A DNA stretch of 64,000 nt from Gammaproteobacteria bacterium (GTDB lineage Bacteria > Pseudomonadota > Gammaproteobacteria > Pseudomonadales > Cellvibrionaceae): positions 1-64,000 of the forward strand of contig SEBV01000011.1 in NCBI GenBank assembly GCA_004172865.1. Reading direction: 5' to 3'. A program made the position numbers and the translations under genes. Shown in pieces: positions 35,981 to 44,867 of the stretch (its first letter is position 1; each line of letters opens with the position of its first letter). Under the pieces are notes generated by a model. It searched no databases. It was not told where the DNA came from and saw only the letters and a list, made by a program, of their open reading frames with translations.

Positions 35981-37093
35981 TTACGGGCTTACTTTACGCT
36001 CTACCACAACCTGATCGATTTCTACACGACGGTTTGGTTTCAAACATTCAATCAATGCAGCTTTTTTAGTCTCAGTACATTGAACGACTGGATCAGCTTC
36101 ACCTTTACCAACTACTTGCAAGCGGCTGGCATCAATACCTTTGCTCGCGATGTAGTTTTTAACAGAGTTAGCACGACGCTCAGATAATTTCAGATTGTAT
36201 TCTGGCGCACCAAGACGGTCAGTGTAACCAACAATAACGATTTGACGTGGGCCACCATCGGTATTCAAAGCTGCTGCAATTTCATCAAGCTTTGGCTGTG
36301 GAAGGTGCAAAGTATCGCTGTCAAAACCAAACAATTCAGTTGATGACAGAGTGTACTTTTCAAAGCGTGGTGCTGGCGGTGGTGGTGCTACAACTGGCGC
36401 AGGTGGTGGTGGAGGCAATACTGCTGCAACTGGAGCTGGAGCTGGTTTAGAGCCGAACTTATAAACAACACCGACTGAAAACAAATCTACATTGTTGTGA
36501 TCGGTAAGTGCGTTGCTAACTCTGTAACGCTCGCTTTCTAAACGGAATGCAAGGTTATCATTTACAGCGTACTGCAAACCAACACCTGCTTTACCGAAAG
36601 TATCGCGGTCGCTAAGTTTTCCGCCGAAGCCAGCTGCTGAGCCAGAACCGGTGAAAGTATCTTGTACCAACGCGTAGTTAACACCTAAACGTGCAAACGC
36701 TGAGAATTTTTCAGTGAATGGTAAGTAACCTACCAAATCCACGTTAAAACCTCTAACTTGTTGATTGGTTGTTAATAAACCATTAGGCGCAGTCAGGTGA
36801 TTGAATTGAAACTCACCCAAATCGAAATAACCAGCTTCCAACGAGAAGTTACGATTGAACTGGTAACCGCCAAAAACTTTGCCGCCGCCATCAATGGTAT
36901 TGTGATCAAGATAAGCATTAGGAACCGGAATTACGTCGTTGGCAATTTTTTGCTCATCGAGACGTGCACGCGATTGACCGATGTTACCACCAATGTACCA
37001 ACCTGCGTCGGCATCATCAGCAAATGAAACTGAACTACACATAGCTGCTGCAACTGCACATGCTAAAAGTCCGGATTTTTTTGTAAATTTCAT
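35981..37093 (-). CDS. OmpA/OprF-family outer-membrane protein
   Basis: Structural porin of 370 residues linking outer membrane to peptidoglycan. A signal peptide (cut near SFADD) precedes an eight-strand barrel (about 25-215, starting GWYIGGNIGQSRARLD). A proline/alanine-rich hinge (about 220-250) leads to an OmpA C-terminal domain (about 255-370) with VIVGYTDRLGAPEYNLKLSE and RANSVKNYI, which contain the peptidoglycan-contacting aspartate/arginine pattern. Two cysteines near the end (VQCTETKKAALIECLKPNRR, one segment) could form a disulfide. GAGGAG lies 8 bases before the ATG and a strong terminator follows. Confidence 0.94.
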   Translation of the reverse strand: MKFTKKSGLLACAVAAAMCSSVSFADDADAGWYIGGNIGQSRARLDEQKIANDVIPVPNAYLDHNTIDGGGKVFGGYQFNRNFSLEAGYFDLGEFQFNHLTAPNGLLTTNQQVRGFNVDLVGYLPFTEKFSAFARLGVNYALVQDTFTGSGSAAGFGGKLSDRDTFGKAGVGLQYAVNDNLAFRLESERYRVSNALTDHNNVDLFSVGVVYKFGSKPAPAPVAAVLPPPPPAPVVAPPPPAPRFEKYTLSSTELFGFDSDTLHLPQPKLDEIAAALNTDGGPRQIVIVGYTDRLGAPEYNLKLSERRANSVKNYIASKGIDASRLQVVGKGEADPVVQCTETKKAALIECLKPNRRVEIDQVVVERKVSP

Positions 37094-37464
37094 GTGTGTA
37101 TCTCCTCAAAACATTTTAAAAAAATCTGCAAAACTAATTTGCAAAAAATAAAATCTCCCTACTCTTGTAGCTAATGCTGTTTTAAAAACTTGCAGCACCG
37201 CTATGAGGCACACTTTATGTAAAGATTATTATCGCGTCAGTTCGTTTGCTAACATAAGGCGGGCAGTATGATGATTGAGCGGCCAGTTTGTGAGTTTAAA
37301 GCCCCATTTTTGTACAGAAAAACTTATTGGTGACAAAAGTCATTCCTAATTTGCACAACTAATGTTCAACATGAAAATGATTAAATAGTTCTTAAAGAAC
37401 CAATTAAAGATACGCGGGTCAATTAAAGATTCATAACTCTCCCAAAATTAAAAAGGCGCTTTAT
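37094..37464. other. Divergent promoter region between OmpA and hydrolase genes
   Basis: About 370 AT-rich bases serving both directions. No gene, palindrome or confident promoter box was identified. Confidence 0.4.
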
Positions 37465-38172
37465 ATGAAGAAACAGAATCTTGTTTTACTACCCGGCTTA
37501 TTAAATGACTATCGCCTTTTTGAACAACAAATTGCCTGGCTTGCAGATGTCACTATTGCAACGGTGCCCGATTTAACAAACGCAAATTCAATGAGTCAAT
37601 TAGCCGCACAAACACTTGAACAAGCACCCGAAGGTGAATTTGTATTAGCAGGCTTATCAATGGGTGGATACCTCGCGTTAGAGATTATTCGACAAGCACC
37701 TGAGCGCGTATCCGCGCTCGCCCTACTAGATACCAGCGCTCGGCCGGACACACCGGAAGCAACAGCTAATCGCAATGAATTAATAAAACTTGCTGAAACT
37801 GATTTGAATGCGGTTATCGAAAAATTAATTCCTAAATTAATTCATCCGTCACAATTGAATGATGCTCGTCAAATCAATGCGGTAAAAGCTATGGCAGATA
37901 CTCTAGGCAAAGATGTTTTTATTCGCCAACAACAGGCGATTATCGGCAGAATTGATAGCCGCCCTTATTTAAAAGATATTGAGTGCCCTACCCTAATACT
38001 TTGCGGACAAGACGATGTTATTACTCCACTTGAAGTGCATGAAGAACTGCATCAGGGAATTAAAAACTCGAAGTTAGTGACTATAGAAAACTGCGGACAT
38101 TTATCAACGATTGGACAACCGCAAGAAGTTACAGCGGCACTAAGGGATTGGTTGAAATCTATAAATCAGTGA
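37465..38172 (+). CDS. Cytosolic alpha/beta hydrolase
   Basis: Protein of 235 residues with the alpha/beta hydrolase fold and no signal peptide. The nucleophile elbow is GLSMGG (serine near 74), the acid is in CGQDDVITP, and the histidine in ENCGHLSTIGQP. The cap is short. It resembles small carboxylesterases or MhpC/BioH-like hydrolases; the substrate cannot be inferred. It is a single gene between the OmpA promoter region and a bidirectional terminator. Confidence 0.88.
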   Translation: MKKQNLVLLPGLLNDYRLFEQQIAWLADVTIATVPDLTNANSMSQLAAQTLEQAPEGEFVLAGLSMGGYLALEIIRQAPERVSALALLDTSARPDTPEATANRNELIKLAETDLNAVIEKLIPKLIHPSQLNDARQINAVKAMADTLGKDVFIRQQQAIIGRIDSRPYLKDIECPTLILCGQDDVITPLEVHEELHQGIKNSKLVTIENCGHLSTIGQPQEVTAALRDWLKSINQ

Positions 38173-38202
38173 TTTGCGAGTTATCGACCATAAGATTTTT
38201 AA

Positions 38203-38233
38203 AAATATAGCCACAAATCCTGTGGCTATATTT
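38203..38233. terminator. Bidirectional terminator between convergent genes
   Basis: AAATATAGCCACA pairs perfectly with TGTGGCTATATTT around AATCC. It serves the hydrolase on the plus strand and the thioredoxin-like gene on the minus strand. Confidence 0.85.
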
Positions 38234-38245
38234 ATATCAATTGAA

Positions 38246-38713
38246 TTATTTTTTATCTTTCCAATGCGCAATAAATTCGTTGAATTTTTTAACTGAGTAA
38301 CTTTTTCCTTCTTCTAACTTACCGGTATTTTTAACACCTATTTCTTTTCCCTTTGCATCCGTAATTATAAAATGCGGATAACCCGTTATCTTCGAAAACT
38401 GCTTAATGAATTTCTCATTATTATTCTCATCACTAAAATTGACTCTAACCACCACGAAAACATCTTCCAGTTCTTTAGTTACTTCCGCCTGCTGAAATAG
38501 AAATTGATCAAGCCTATGACACCAAATACACCAATCACCGCCAAACTCTACAAGAATTAATTTATTCGCAGCACTAGCATCCGCTTGCGCTGCCGAAAAA
38601 TCAGCAAAAGGATCGCGTGCAGGATCATATTTGGAATTGTAAGGTTTATCGCCAAGCGCAAACGTCATTTGCGGTAAAAGTAGAAATGCGATTATGTAGA
38701 AGAATTTTTTCAT
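38246..38713 (-). CDS. Exported thioredoxin-fold protein
   Basis: Periplasmic thioredoxin-like protein of 155 residues. The start at 38713 (MKKFFYIIAFLLLPQMTFA) gives a signal peptide at once. The redox motif is WCIWCH (CxxC) after VEFGGDW, and the cis-proline loop is in TGYPHFII. It resembles the DUF255/thioredoxin_7-like group that reduces or forms disulfides in the periplasm. AAGGA-like AAGGATG precedes the start. It sits 26 bp after the monooxygenase-like gene and may share its transcript. Confidence 0.88.
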   Translation of the reverse strand: MKKFFYIIAFLLLPQMTFALGDKPYNSKYDPARDPFADFSAAQADASAANKLILVEFGGDWCIWCHRLDQFLFQQAEVTKELEDVFVVVRVNFSDENNNEKFIKQFSKITGYPHFIITDAKGKEIGVKNTGKLEEGKSYSVKKFNEFIAHWKDKK

Positions 38714-38738
38714 GGCTACATCCTTAATTAACAAATAC

Positions 38739-39056
38739 TTAGTTATATTGCTGCGACTTCAAAAGATCCACTTCAACGTCCAGAAGATGCAAAACCTTAG
38801 GCTTTCCAGATTTTAACAATGCTCGCATTTTATCTCTATACACAACTAAATCATCCGGCCAAATACTTTCCTTTTCGTAAGTGTCCAAATCAGGCCACTG
38901 AGCATAAGCGATAAATTTTCCATCTTTATCTCTATGAAGCCGCGAGCCTAAACTTCCAAAGTTATCGTAAATAACGCGAGTACATTCTGTCCAACATAGA
39001 ATAAATTCTTCAGATTTTCCTTCTACAACATCAAACTCCAAAATAACCGATAGCAT
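38739..39056 (-). CDS. Antibiotic-biosynthesis-monooxygenase-like (ABM) protein
   Basis: Small dimeric-barrel type protein of 105 residues with the ABM pattern: an N-terminal strand (MLSVILEFDVVEGKSEEF), a central GSRLHRDKDGKFIAYAQWPD strand pair and a final helix. Start at 39056 with AAAGGAA upstream. Members of this fold degrade quinones or haem, or have unknown roles. It precedes the thioredoxin-like gene on the same strand. Confidence 0.75.
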   Translation of the reverse strand: MLSVILEFDVVEGKSEEFILCWTECTRVIYDNFGSLGSRLHRDKDGKFIAYAQWPDLDTYEKESIWPDDLVVYRDKMRALLKSGKPKVLHLLDVEVDLLKSQQYN

Positions 39057-39111
39057 GAATATTCCTTTTAATAATTCCAAAGTTAAAGCATTTTAAATGC
39101 GCAAGCAGGCT

Positions 39112-39495
39112 CTAAAACTTTGTAAAAATATTGTTTCTAAGAATCTCAACAGTCTTTACATCTGCGCCTGCTACCGAACCATAGACAAAAATTTTGCCGC
39201 CAACACTAGTACACTGAATTCCTGCTCGGTTATTAATAAAGTTAGCGTACAGGTAAGTTTCAGTTTCATATACTGATTTAACTATGTCCGTAAAACCCAG
39301 CATGTTTAATATGCTCTCCGCTTTAAAGGCACAGCTATCAACGGAACCAGTAAGCTCCTTATGACCAGTCCATAACTGAGGCGTCGGGACTTCTTTAATT
39401 ACGACTACATCTGGTCGTTCTGATTTTTTAGATACTGTTGGCGCAGCTGAACAGCCAGTAATTCATAAAATTAATGCAAATCCATAGGTTTTCAT
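39112..39495 (-). pseudogene. Lipoprotein gene interrupted by TGA in the signal peptide
   Basis: From an ATG at 39495 (GGAC upstream) the frame reads MKTYGFALIL, then a TGA stop at 39463-39465, then ITGCSAAPTVSKKSE and onward without another stop to 39112. The stop falls exactly in the hydrophobic core of a lipoprotein signal peptide whose lipobox would be I-T-G-C. The remaining 117 codons encode a normal-looking small protein ending VEILRNNIFTKF. Only its last 63 residues can start from an internal ATG at 39303. It is a recent single-base pseudogene, a sequencing error, or a read-through gene. Confidence 0.7.
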
Positions 39496-39604
39496 AATTT
39501 TTCGTCCAAGTTATTAGCTGATCAGTTTAAGTAATTTCTTCCTAAACTGCACTTAATAAATCTCCAAAAATAATCAGGCTTCTTATCCCGGTTATTTGAC
39601 TCTA

Positions 39605-40594
39605 TTAACCAGCAAGCAATTTACCATTAAACAGAAATTGCAGGGTTTTGAAAAATAAAACTGCTATCGCAATACTCAGCGCGGCCAGCAATATTATTGC
39701 GATCACTGTTAATGGCAAGGCTTGAACAAACATAGAATATTTCAGCGCGGCGCTTGCAAGTGCAGCCATAGGAAAGCTGATTGCCCACCAGCTGCTGGCG
39801 AACGGAATTCCTTTGCGGAACACTTTCGGAGCCATCACTAAAAATATAAATAAACCAAAATAAAATAACAGCCCGGCGAAAGTATCCACGCTGTGCGTGA
39901 AATTCGTGTAAGCGAGAAAACCCACTTCGAAAGGTGCAATTAATATCATTAACGATGGAACCATGGCAGCAGGCAAAGGCTCCTGATGAATAATGCGCGA
40001 CATAATCATCGTGAAGTACATCAACGCAATCATCGTCCCTACGGCGAGTGCGAATAAATTAACCTCATGCGCCCATTGCATTGGCATGGCTCCGCCAGCA
40101 ACGGCGATATCCAGTGTGGCAACGCCGGGAATAAACCATGCGGGAACCACATGCGCAGTATCCACCTTTCCTTTCAGCAGCCGACTCACAATTGCAAAGC
40201 AAAGTATAGGTGTCGCTAAGGTGCCCAATGCCCACATAATTTCCGACAAAGTCTGACTCGCTGGAGCAACAACCAACGAAAGTAACAAAATAGAAATCGC
40301 GATTGTGCCGAAAAAATTGCCGGAAATAGGATTCTTATATTCAGCAATAACAATCTCGGAATATTTAATCGCTTTCGATAAATAACTTACGGACAACAAT
40401 AAAAATACGGTGATGGCGATAACGCCTGTCACTTCCGAGATGAGCGGACTCACACCAAACTCTTGACTCGCCTGGCGCCACGCGAGCGACAGACCCGCAA
40501 TGCCCATCACCGACGCAAAAAGATTAACCGGCAAGTTTTTGATGGATGCCTTTTTCTGCAAAGTCGGTGTATCGAGCTTTATAAACGATGACAT
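39605..40594 (-). CDS. SLAC1/TDT-family transporter
   Basis: Inner-membrane protein of 329 residues with about ten transmembrane helices in five hairpins, characteristic of the TehA/SLAC1/Mae1 (TDT) family that conducts anions, C4-dicarboxylates or sulfite and is linked to tellurite resistance. The start at 40594 (MSSFIKLDTPTLQKK) is preferred over 40654. Helix 1 reads FASVMGIAGLSLAW, the family-typical first helix. A LysR regulator is divergent 141 bp away and is its likely regulator. Confidence 0.88.
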   Translation of the reverse strand: MSSFIKLDTPTLQKKASIKNLPVNLFASVMGIAGLSLAWRQASQEFGVSPLISEVTGVIAITVFLLLSVSYLSKAIKYSEIVIAEYKNPISGNFFGTIAISILLLSLVVAPASQTLSEIMWALGTLATPILCFAIVSRLLKGKVDTAHVVPAWFIPGVATLDIAVAGGAMPMQWAHEVNLFALAVGTMIALMYFTMIMSRIIHQEPLPAAMVPSLMILIAPFEVGFLAYTNFTHSVDTFAGLLFYFGLFIFLVMAPKVFRKGIPFASSWWAISFPMAALASAALKYSMFVQALPLTVIAIILLAALSIAIAVLFFKTLQFLFNGKLLAG

Positions 40595-40647
40595 AAATAT
40601 TCCCCAAGTTTCACTGCTAACCACAAGATCTCGTTGAGACGCGGCAC

Positions 40648-40712
40648 TTCCCAATCCATGTCATCAATAGTATCTTCTTCCACCAATGAAGATAATCAGC
40701 CTAAATTGGGAA
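40648..40712. promoter_or_regulatory. Nested inverted repeats in the divergent LysR/transporter region
   Basis: TTCCCAAT (40648-40655) and ATTGGGAA (40705-40712) enclose TATCTTC (40671-40677) and GAAGATA (40688-40694); both pairs are perfect. They lie between the divergent start codons, closer to the LysR gene, and may be an operator pair or an mRNA hairpin. Confidence 0.4.
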
Positions 40713-40735
40713 TGATATTTCCAGGAATTGAGAAT

Positions 40736-41644
40736 ATGACTGACCGCTTTGAATCAATGTCGATCCTTTTGGCTGTAGTTGAAGCCGGTAGTTTTTCGGC
40801 AGCAGCGCTTGAACTCAAAATGCCGCTGGCGACTGTCAGCCGCAAAGTAAGTGCGCTTGAAGATCACTTGAAAACGCGACTTCTTAATAGATCAACCCGC
40901 CAACTCTCGCTCACCGAAGCCGGGCAATCCTATGTCACCGCATGTCGGCGAATATTGGAGGACGTTGGCGAAGCAGAACGCGCGGCTGCAGGCGAATATG
41001 CCTCGCCCAGAGGCGAACTCGCCATTACCGCGCCCATCACGTTTGGACGCCTTCATCTCCTGCCCATCGTCAATGAATTTCTCAAATCCTATCCCGATAT
41101 AGATGTGCGCCTGGTGTTGGCTGATCGCGTTGTATCGCTGCTGGAAGAACATGTGGACGTTGCGTTGCGAATCGCGGAATTGCCGGATAGCAGTTTGATC
41201 GCAACACGTATCGGCTCAATGCGCACCGTACTCTGCGCAAGCCCCACTTACTTCGCGAAATATGGCAAGCCGACGACGCCTGCAGATCTCGCCGCGCACG
41301 CATGCATTAGTTACGAGCAGATGTCGCACCGGCAAGTGTGGAATTTTAAATCCGGCAAATTAGAAATCGCAGCGCCGGTTCGCTCTCGGCTCGCGGTGAG
41401 CACCGCTGAAGCTGCGGTCGATGCCGCCATTGCAGGAATTGGAATCACGAGGGTAAATGCCTATCAGATGGCGAATGCATTGCGTGCCGGTGCGCTTGAA
41501 ATTGTGCTCGCGGATTTCGAGCCAACACCTCGCCCGGTAAATCTTGTTCACACCGGGCAAGGAATTTTGCCGTTGAAGTTACGTGCATTTCTTGATTTCG
41601 CCGCGCCGCGTTTAAAAGTTCGCGTGGCGGACGCTGAGGTTTGA
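40736..41644 (+). CDS. LysR-family transcription regulator
   Basis: Regulator of 302 residues starting at 40736 (MTDRFESMSILLAV). The N-terminal winged helix (about 1-65) has VVEAGSFSAAALELKMPLAT and the recognition helix VSRKVSALEDHL; the rest (about 90-295) is the periplasmic-binding-like effector domain (LAITAPITFGRLHLLPIV). This sequence pattern is typical of the CrgA/DmlR-like subgroup. Divergent from the SLAC1/TDT transporter, its probable target. Confidence 0.93.
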   Translation: MTDRFESMSILLAVVEAGSFSAAALELKMPLATVSRKVSALEDHLKTRLLNRSTRQLSLTEAGQSYVTACRRILEDVGEAERAAAGEYASPRGELAITAPITFGRLHLLPIVNEFLKSYPDIDVRLVLADRVVSLLEEHVDVALRIAELPDSSLIATRIGSMRTVLCASPTYFAKYGKPTTPADLAAHACISYEQMSHRQVWNFKSGKLEIAAPVRSRLAVSTAEAAVDAAIAGIGITRVNAYQMANALRAGALEIVLADFEPTPRPVNLVHTGQGILPLKLRAFLDFAAPRLKVRVADAEV

Positions 41645-41685
41645 TTTTAAAATTTTATATTTTAATGAAAAATAAAAGTACATTA

Positions 41686-42132
41686 TTAATTTTTACACCC
41701 AGAATTATTTGCAATGCTATAAGCAATTTCGTAGCGATGCAAAAGCAATGCAATTTCCAAATCATCATCCGTGTTTAAGGGCGCATCTCCCAAGCTTGCG
41801 GTATTCAATACATCTTCCGAGTATGAAGACCATTTGCCATCTATTTCTGCATAAAGCTTTTTACAATTAAGGTCTGTGCTCAATGCAATTGCCTGGGTTG
41901 CGCGCTCGACGTTTTGGTTATACAAAGATTTAGCACCATCGTAACAAGCGTTCAGTCCGTCTGACGTAAGCTGATTACCCTCAGGCTTATGTTTCTGTGC
42001 AGCGCTAAAACATTTCACAAGATATTTTTCAACAGTCACTCTAACATCTTGAGGCTTTACCAATCCTTCTGACGATTGAGCATTCAAAGCAGTTAAACAT
42101 AATAAAAACATCAGAGTGTAAGATTTCAACAT
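41686..42132 (-). CDS. Exported hypothetical protein, 148 residues
   Basis: Signal peptide (MLKSYTLMFLLCLTALNAQS) followed by a mostly helical domain of about 125 residues with four cysteines (two pairs, at about 42, 63, 90 and 146), compatible with periplasmic disulfides. Not recognised. Its ATG directly abuts the upstream gene's TAG stop (TAGATG), so the two are translated from one message. It is AT-richer than the flanking enzyme genes. Confidence 0.6.
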   Translation of the reverse strand: MLKSYTLMFLLCLTALNAQSSEGLVKPQDVRVTVEKYLVKCFSAAQKHKPEGNQLTSDGLNACYDGAKSLYNQNVERATQAIALSTDLNCKKLYAEIDGKWSSYSEDVLNTASLGDAPLNTDDDLEIALLLHRYEIAYSIANNSGCKN

Positions 42133-42735
42133 CTAATCATGTCCCCAAAAAAATAAGCCCCTGTGCTCAACTTCTGCCTTTTGCAACACGGATTCTATGT
42201 GAATTAAATAATCAGCATGATCTGCTGGATGCTTTACCGATTTATTTAATTTACTCAGTTCTGCATGAAACTTAACAATCTCGTCATAACTTAAAACGAA
42301 ATAAGTGTCTGCACAATATCCCCAAAATTCGCATTCAGAAGGCGCATGAAAAAACCATAAAGATCTCCCATTTTCAAACAAAGAAAAAAATGTTTTGAGT
42401 TCACCGTTTGAAACTTTATAAGCGTAGTGCAATGAATCTGCCCAATAATATTCCAACCGCTTGGGTGATTCCTCATTAACCTTCAACGTGTTTGATTCTG
42501 GCGTTGGATACGCCAGAGTATTTAAAACCATCTCTATCGACTTTAATTCCGCCGTCTTCTGTAGGCTTGGGCCAAAATATTCACGAGCAAAATTATTTTT
42601 AGCATCAACCTGCTGCTTCCATTTAGTAAACTCCTTTAAATCAAAAGAGTTTACATACCAACCATAACCAGATGCATGCGCATTAAAGGATATTAACGAC
42701 GCCAAAACTATAGATAAAAAACTGAAAACCTTCAT
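42133..42735 (-). CDS. Exported hypothetical protein, 200 residues
   Basis: Signal peptide (MKVFSFLSIVLASLISFNAHA) then a polar domain rich in aromatic residues and lysine. An unusual double GGGA precedes the chosen ATG at 42735; a TTG 15 bp upstream is less likely. No family recognised. Zero spacing to the following 148-residue exported protein marks a two-gene operon of secreted proteins of unknown role. Confidence 0.6.
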   Translation of the reverse strand: MKVFSFLSIVLASLISFNAHASGYGWYVNSFDLKEFTKWKQQVDAKNNFAREYFGPSLQKTAELKSIEMVLNTLAYPTPESNTLKVNEESPKRLEYYWADSLHYAYKVSNGELKTFFSLFENGRSLWFFHAPSECEFWGYCADTYFVLSYDEIVKFHAELSKLNKSVKHPADHADYLIHIESVLQKAEVEHRGLFFWGHD

Positions 42736-42762
42736 CTTCCCTATTCCCAATTAAATGGCAGC

Positions 42763-43203
42763 TTAAGCACTGCCCTCTATATGAAACTTTACCTGAATAG
42801 ATTTCCCATCTATTGGCGCGGATGAATGTTGGTGAAATATTTTCCAATTACCATCGGCCTGACGCATATTAATTGAAACGCGATTGTTTAAATAGCGCAG
42901 CTCCTGTCCTTCTGCATCAATTGCTGCAAATCGTAGAATGGCATAGCCGACAACAATATCTCCAAATTGATGCGATTGAATTTCGCTTGCAGTCACTACC
43001 ACTTTTTCCGAATTGAGCGACGCAAACCAATTCTCCGCCATTTCTCGCCATGGTTGCAAACCTTGCAAATACCAATCATTCCACATATCGAAAATTAGAA
43101 TATCGTCACTATAGAGACTTAAATATCTATCGACATCTTTTTCGAAAATAGCAGCGCTATATGCAGATAATATTTCACTAAATGGATTTTTTGTTTGGCT
43201 CAT
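42763..43203 (-). CDS. SnoaL/NTF2-like protein
   Basis: Cytosolic protein of 146 residues with the NTF2-like cone fold: helix EILSAYSAAIFEKDVDRYLSLY, DDILIFDMW, and a C-terminal strand pair (VSINMRQADGNWKIFHQHSS) ending with the typical W-K-I-x-H-x-H-x-S. Such proteins are isomerases, dehydratases or unknown. AAGGTG precedes the ATG. It starts 17 bp after the VOC gene, probably the same operon. Confidence 0.85.
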   Translation of the reverse strand: MSQTKNPFSEILSAYSAAIFEKDVDRYLSLYSDDILIFDMWNDWYLQGLQPWREMAENWFASLNSEKVVVTASEIQSHQFGDIVVGYAILRFAAIDAEGQELRYLNNRVSINMRQADGNWKIFHQHSSAPIDGKSIQVKFHIEGSA

Positions 43204-43220
43204 AATTTCACCTTAACTTT

Positions 43221-43664
43221 TTATTTGTCACCAGACGGAGTTGCTGCAGAGTCCATCCCGACTGGGTCTATCCCGACCGGATCCATCCACATCGCGCCCC
43301 AAATATGACCGTCGGGATCTGCCATGTCGCGGCTATACATAAAGCCGAGATCCTGAACCGGATTGATGTCCGCTATTCCGCCATTTGCACCTGCCGCCGC
43401 ATTCATAGCATCCACCGCTTCGCGATTATCGCAAGACACATTAAGCGCTACCTCGCTAGAAGTTGATGGCGGAATGGGCCGAGTTGTAAATGTGCGCCAC
43501 TTTTCATGGGTGATCAACATAACCTTAATCGCCTCGCTCCACACCATGCAAGCAGCGGTAGCGTCGGTAAATTGCGGGTTGTTTGTAAAACCGAGCGCTT
43601 TATAGAAAGTTATAGATGCGTCAAGGTCGGCAACAGGCAAGCTGATGAAAATCATTTTAGGCAT
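43221..43664 (-). CDS. VOC-family (glyoxalase/bleomycin-resistance-like) protein
   Basis: Protein of 147 residues with one vicinal-oxygen-chelate domain: ISLPVADLDASITFYKALGF at the N-terminus and ADPDGHIWGAMWMDP near the end, giving a metal-ligand-like histidine/glutamate pattern only in part. The C-terminal tail carries an odd internal repeat, DPVGIDPVGMD. GGAG lies upstream. Cotranscribed with the SnoaL-like gene. Function may be lactoylglutathione-like or unknown. Confidence 0.85.
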   Translation of the reverse strand: MPKMIFISLPVADLDASITFYKALGFTNNPQFTDATAACMVWSEAIKVMLITHEKWRTFTTRPIPPSTSSEVALNVSCDNREAVDAMNAAAGANGGIADINPVQDLGFMYSRDMADPDGHIWGAMWMDPVGIDPVGMDSAATPSGDK

Positions 43665-43960
43665 GGGGGTTTCTCCAATTGGTTAAGGGCGACAATAAGT
43701 ACGCTGTCTTCAATTAGACGAATGAGGATTGGGGATTTCGACAGGTGGGGAAATATTTTTTTACTTGGCAAAGCATCGTTATAACAAATACGAGCGAGCG
43801 TTGAGCAACGGCTTTTTAATTGAGCTGAGAGTTATGACTAGTTGCACCCACTCTAGGCAACAATTTTCGAGCTTTCTGCCATTGCTATTTAAATTGGCTG
43901 ATCAATAAGGTGCCGAAGCTACTGCCGATGAAATAATAAAGAAATTTAATTTCGTGAAAA

Positions 43961-44476
43961 CTAAACCGATATTTTTATAGGATTTAATATCACCTGAAGA
44001 AAGCTGCCGACTCTCATAGATAACAAAGCTCCTAACGAAATTATTGCGCAGGAACCGCTTTCATGGCCTCCCAAAGCTTTTGTGTCATTGACGAACTCCT
44101 TATAAATTTCATCGTCGGCTTCAATTGTAACGTTATATTCGCTGAAAAAAACAGGGCATGCACCATGTGATGTAATTACCAAACGATGTATCACTGGACC
44201 ATATATGGATTTCAATGTCGCAGTGAAGAAATACTCCCCTCCGCTCAGTTCGTTAAGATAGATAGATTCCATTAGTTCAGAATACTGCTTCCCAACAAAC
44301 TTGATCTTAATGAAGTTATGTTCAAGGCCAAAGCCATTCAAGCTTGCGATGGCGCATTTTCTGGCGTCCTCTTCACTCGATATAAATTGTGAAAAATAAC
44401 TGTAAGCGAAAAAACTCAGCACAATCAAAACGGGCAAAGTAGCTAATATTAATATTTTACTGCGCTTCTTTAACAC
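43961..44476 (-). CDS. Hypothetical single-span membrane protein, 171 residues
   Basis: Begins at a GTG with GAGGGA 8 bases upstream (no better start). A basic N-terminus and one transmembrane helix (about 8-27, ILILATLPVLIVLSFFAY) anchor a periplasmic domain with an EEDARKCAIASLN helix. Cysteines at 41, 106 and 143 are present. The last 30 residues (LGALLSMRVGSFLQVILN) are hydrophobic and unlike the rest, possibly a frame change near the end. Not recognised. Confidence 0.5.
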   Translation of the reverse strand: MLKKRSKILILATLPVLIVLSFFAYSYFSQFISSEEDARKCAIASLNGFGLEHNFIKIKFVGKQYSELMESIYLNELSGGEYFFTATLKSIYGPVIHRLVITSHGACPVFFSEYNVTIEADDEIYKEFVNDTKALGGHESGSCAIISLGALLSMRVGSFLQVILNPIKISV

Positions 44477-44867
44477 CTAATTGTCCCTCACCATAAAAAT
44501 AAATTCTGTCTAAAATCGGCCAAGAGCGGATATTGAAACTTTGCTGCATCGAATTACAAGTTCCTGCGAAACGGAAGAAGACTCATATACCTCCATTTGA
44601 AGAAACGAAACTTTCCCCTTATCCACAACCGAATCAAAACTCTTGAGCTGTTCCTTGAACAAGTAAAAGCTGTTAACGCATCTTTCACGTATATATGCTT
44701 TGATACCAAATTAAAAAATTCTTGGCGTCGCTTGATGGTGACCAAGTAAATAGAAAAACACGCGGTAACTTATGTAAGAGCTTCTATTCTAAAGCCTACC
44801 GATTGAGGTAGAAACTTACGATGCCAGCGGCTGTAAAAAAGGCGCCGATGGCGCCTTTTTTCGCAAA
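44477..44867. other. Intergenic region with possible decayed coding remnant
   Basis: A 63-codon frame at 44554-44745 and an overlapping frame (stop at 44510, reading back to about 44713) each look protein-like over part of their length, as if a small minus-strand gene had suffered a frameshift. Otherwise only the terminator at 44835-44861 is seen. Confidence 0.3.
44835..44861. terminator. Terminator of the binding-lipoprotein gene
   Basis: AAAAAAGGCGCC pairs with GGCGCCTTTTTT around GAT. A strong, bidirectional stem directly after the minus-strand gene. Confidence 0.9.

Noticed and set aside
43780-43870. attC-like integron site (TAACAA and GTTATAAC near a CGTTG/CAACG repeat)
   Set aside because: The core sites do not match GTTRRRY/RYYYAAC, no integrase is present, and similar sites do not flank the neighbouring small genes.
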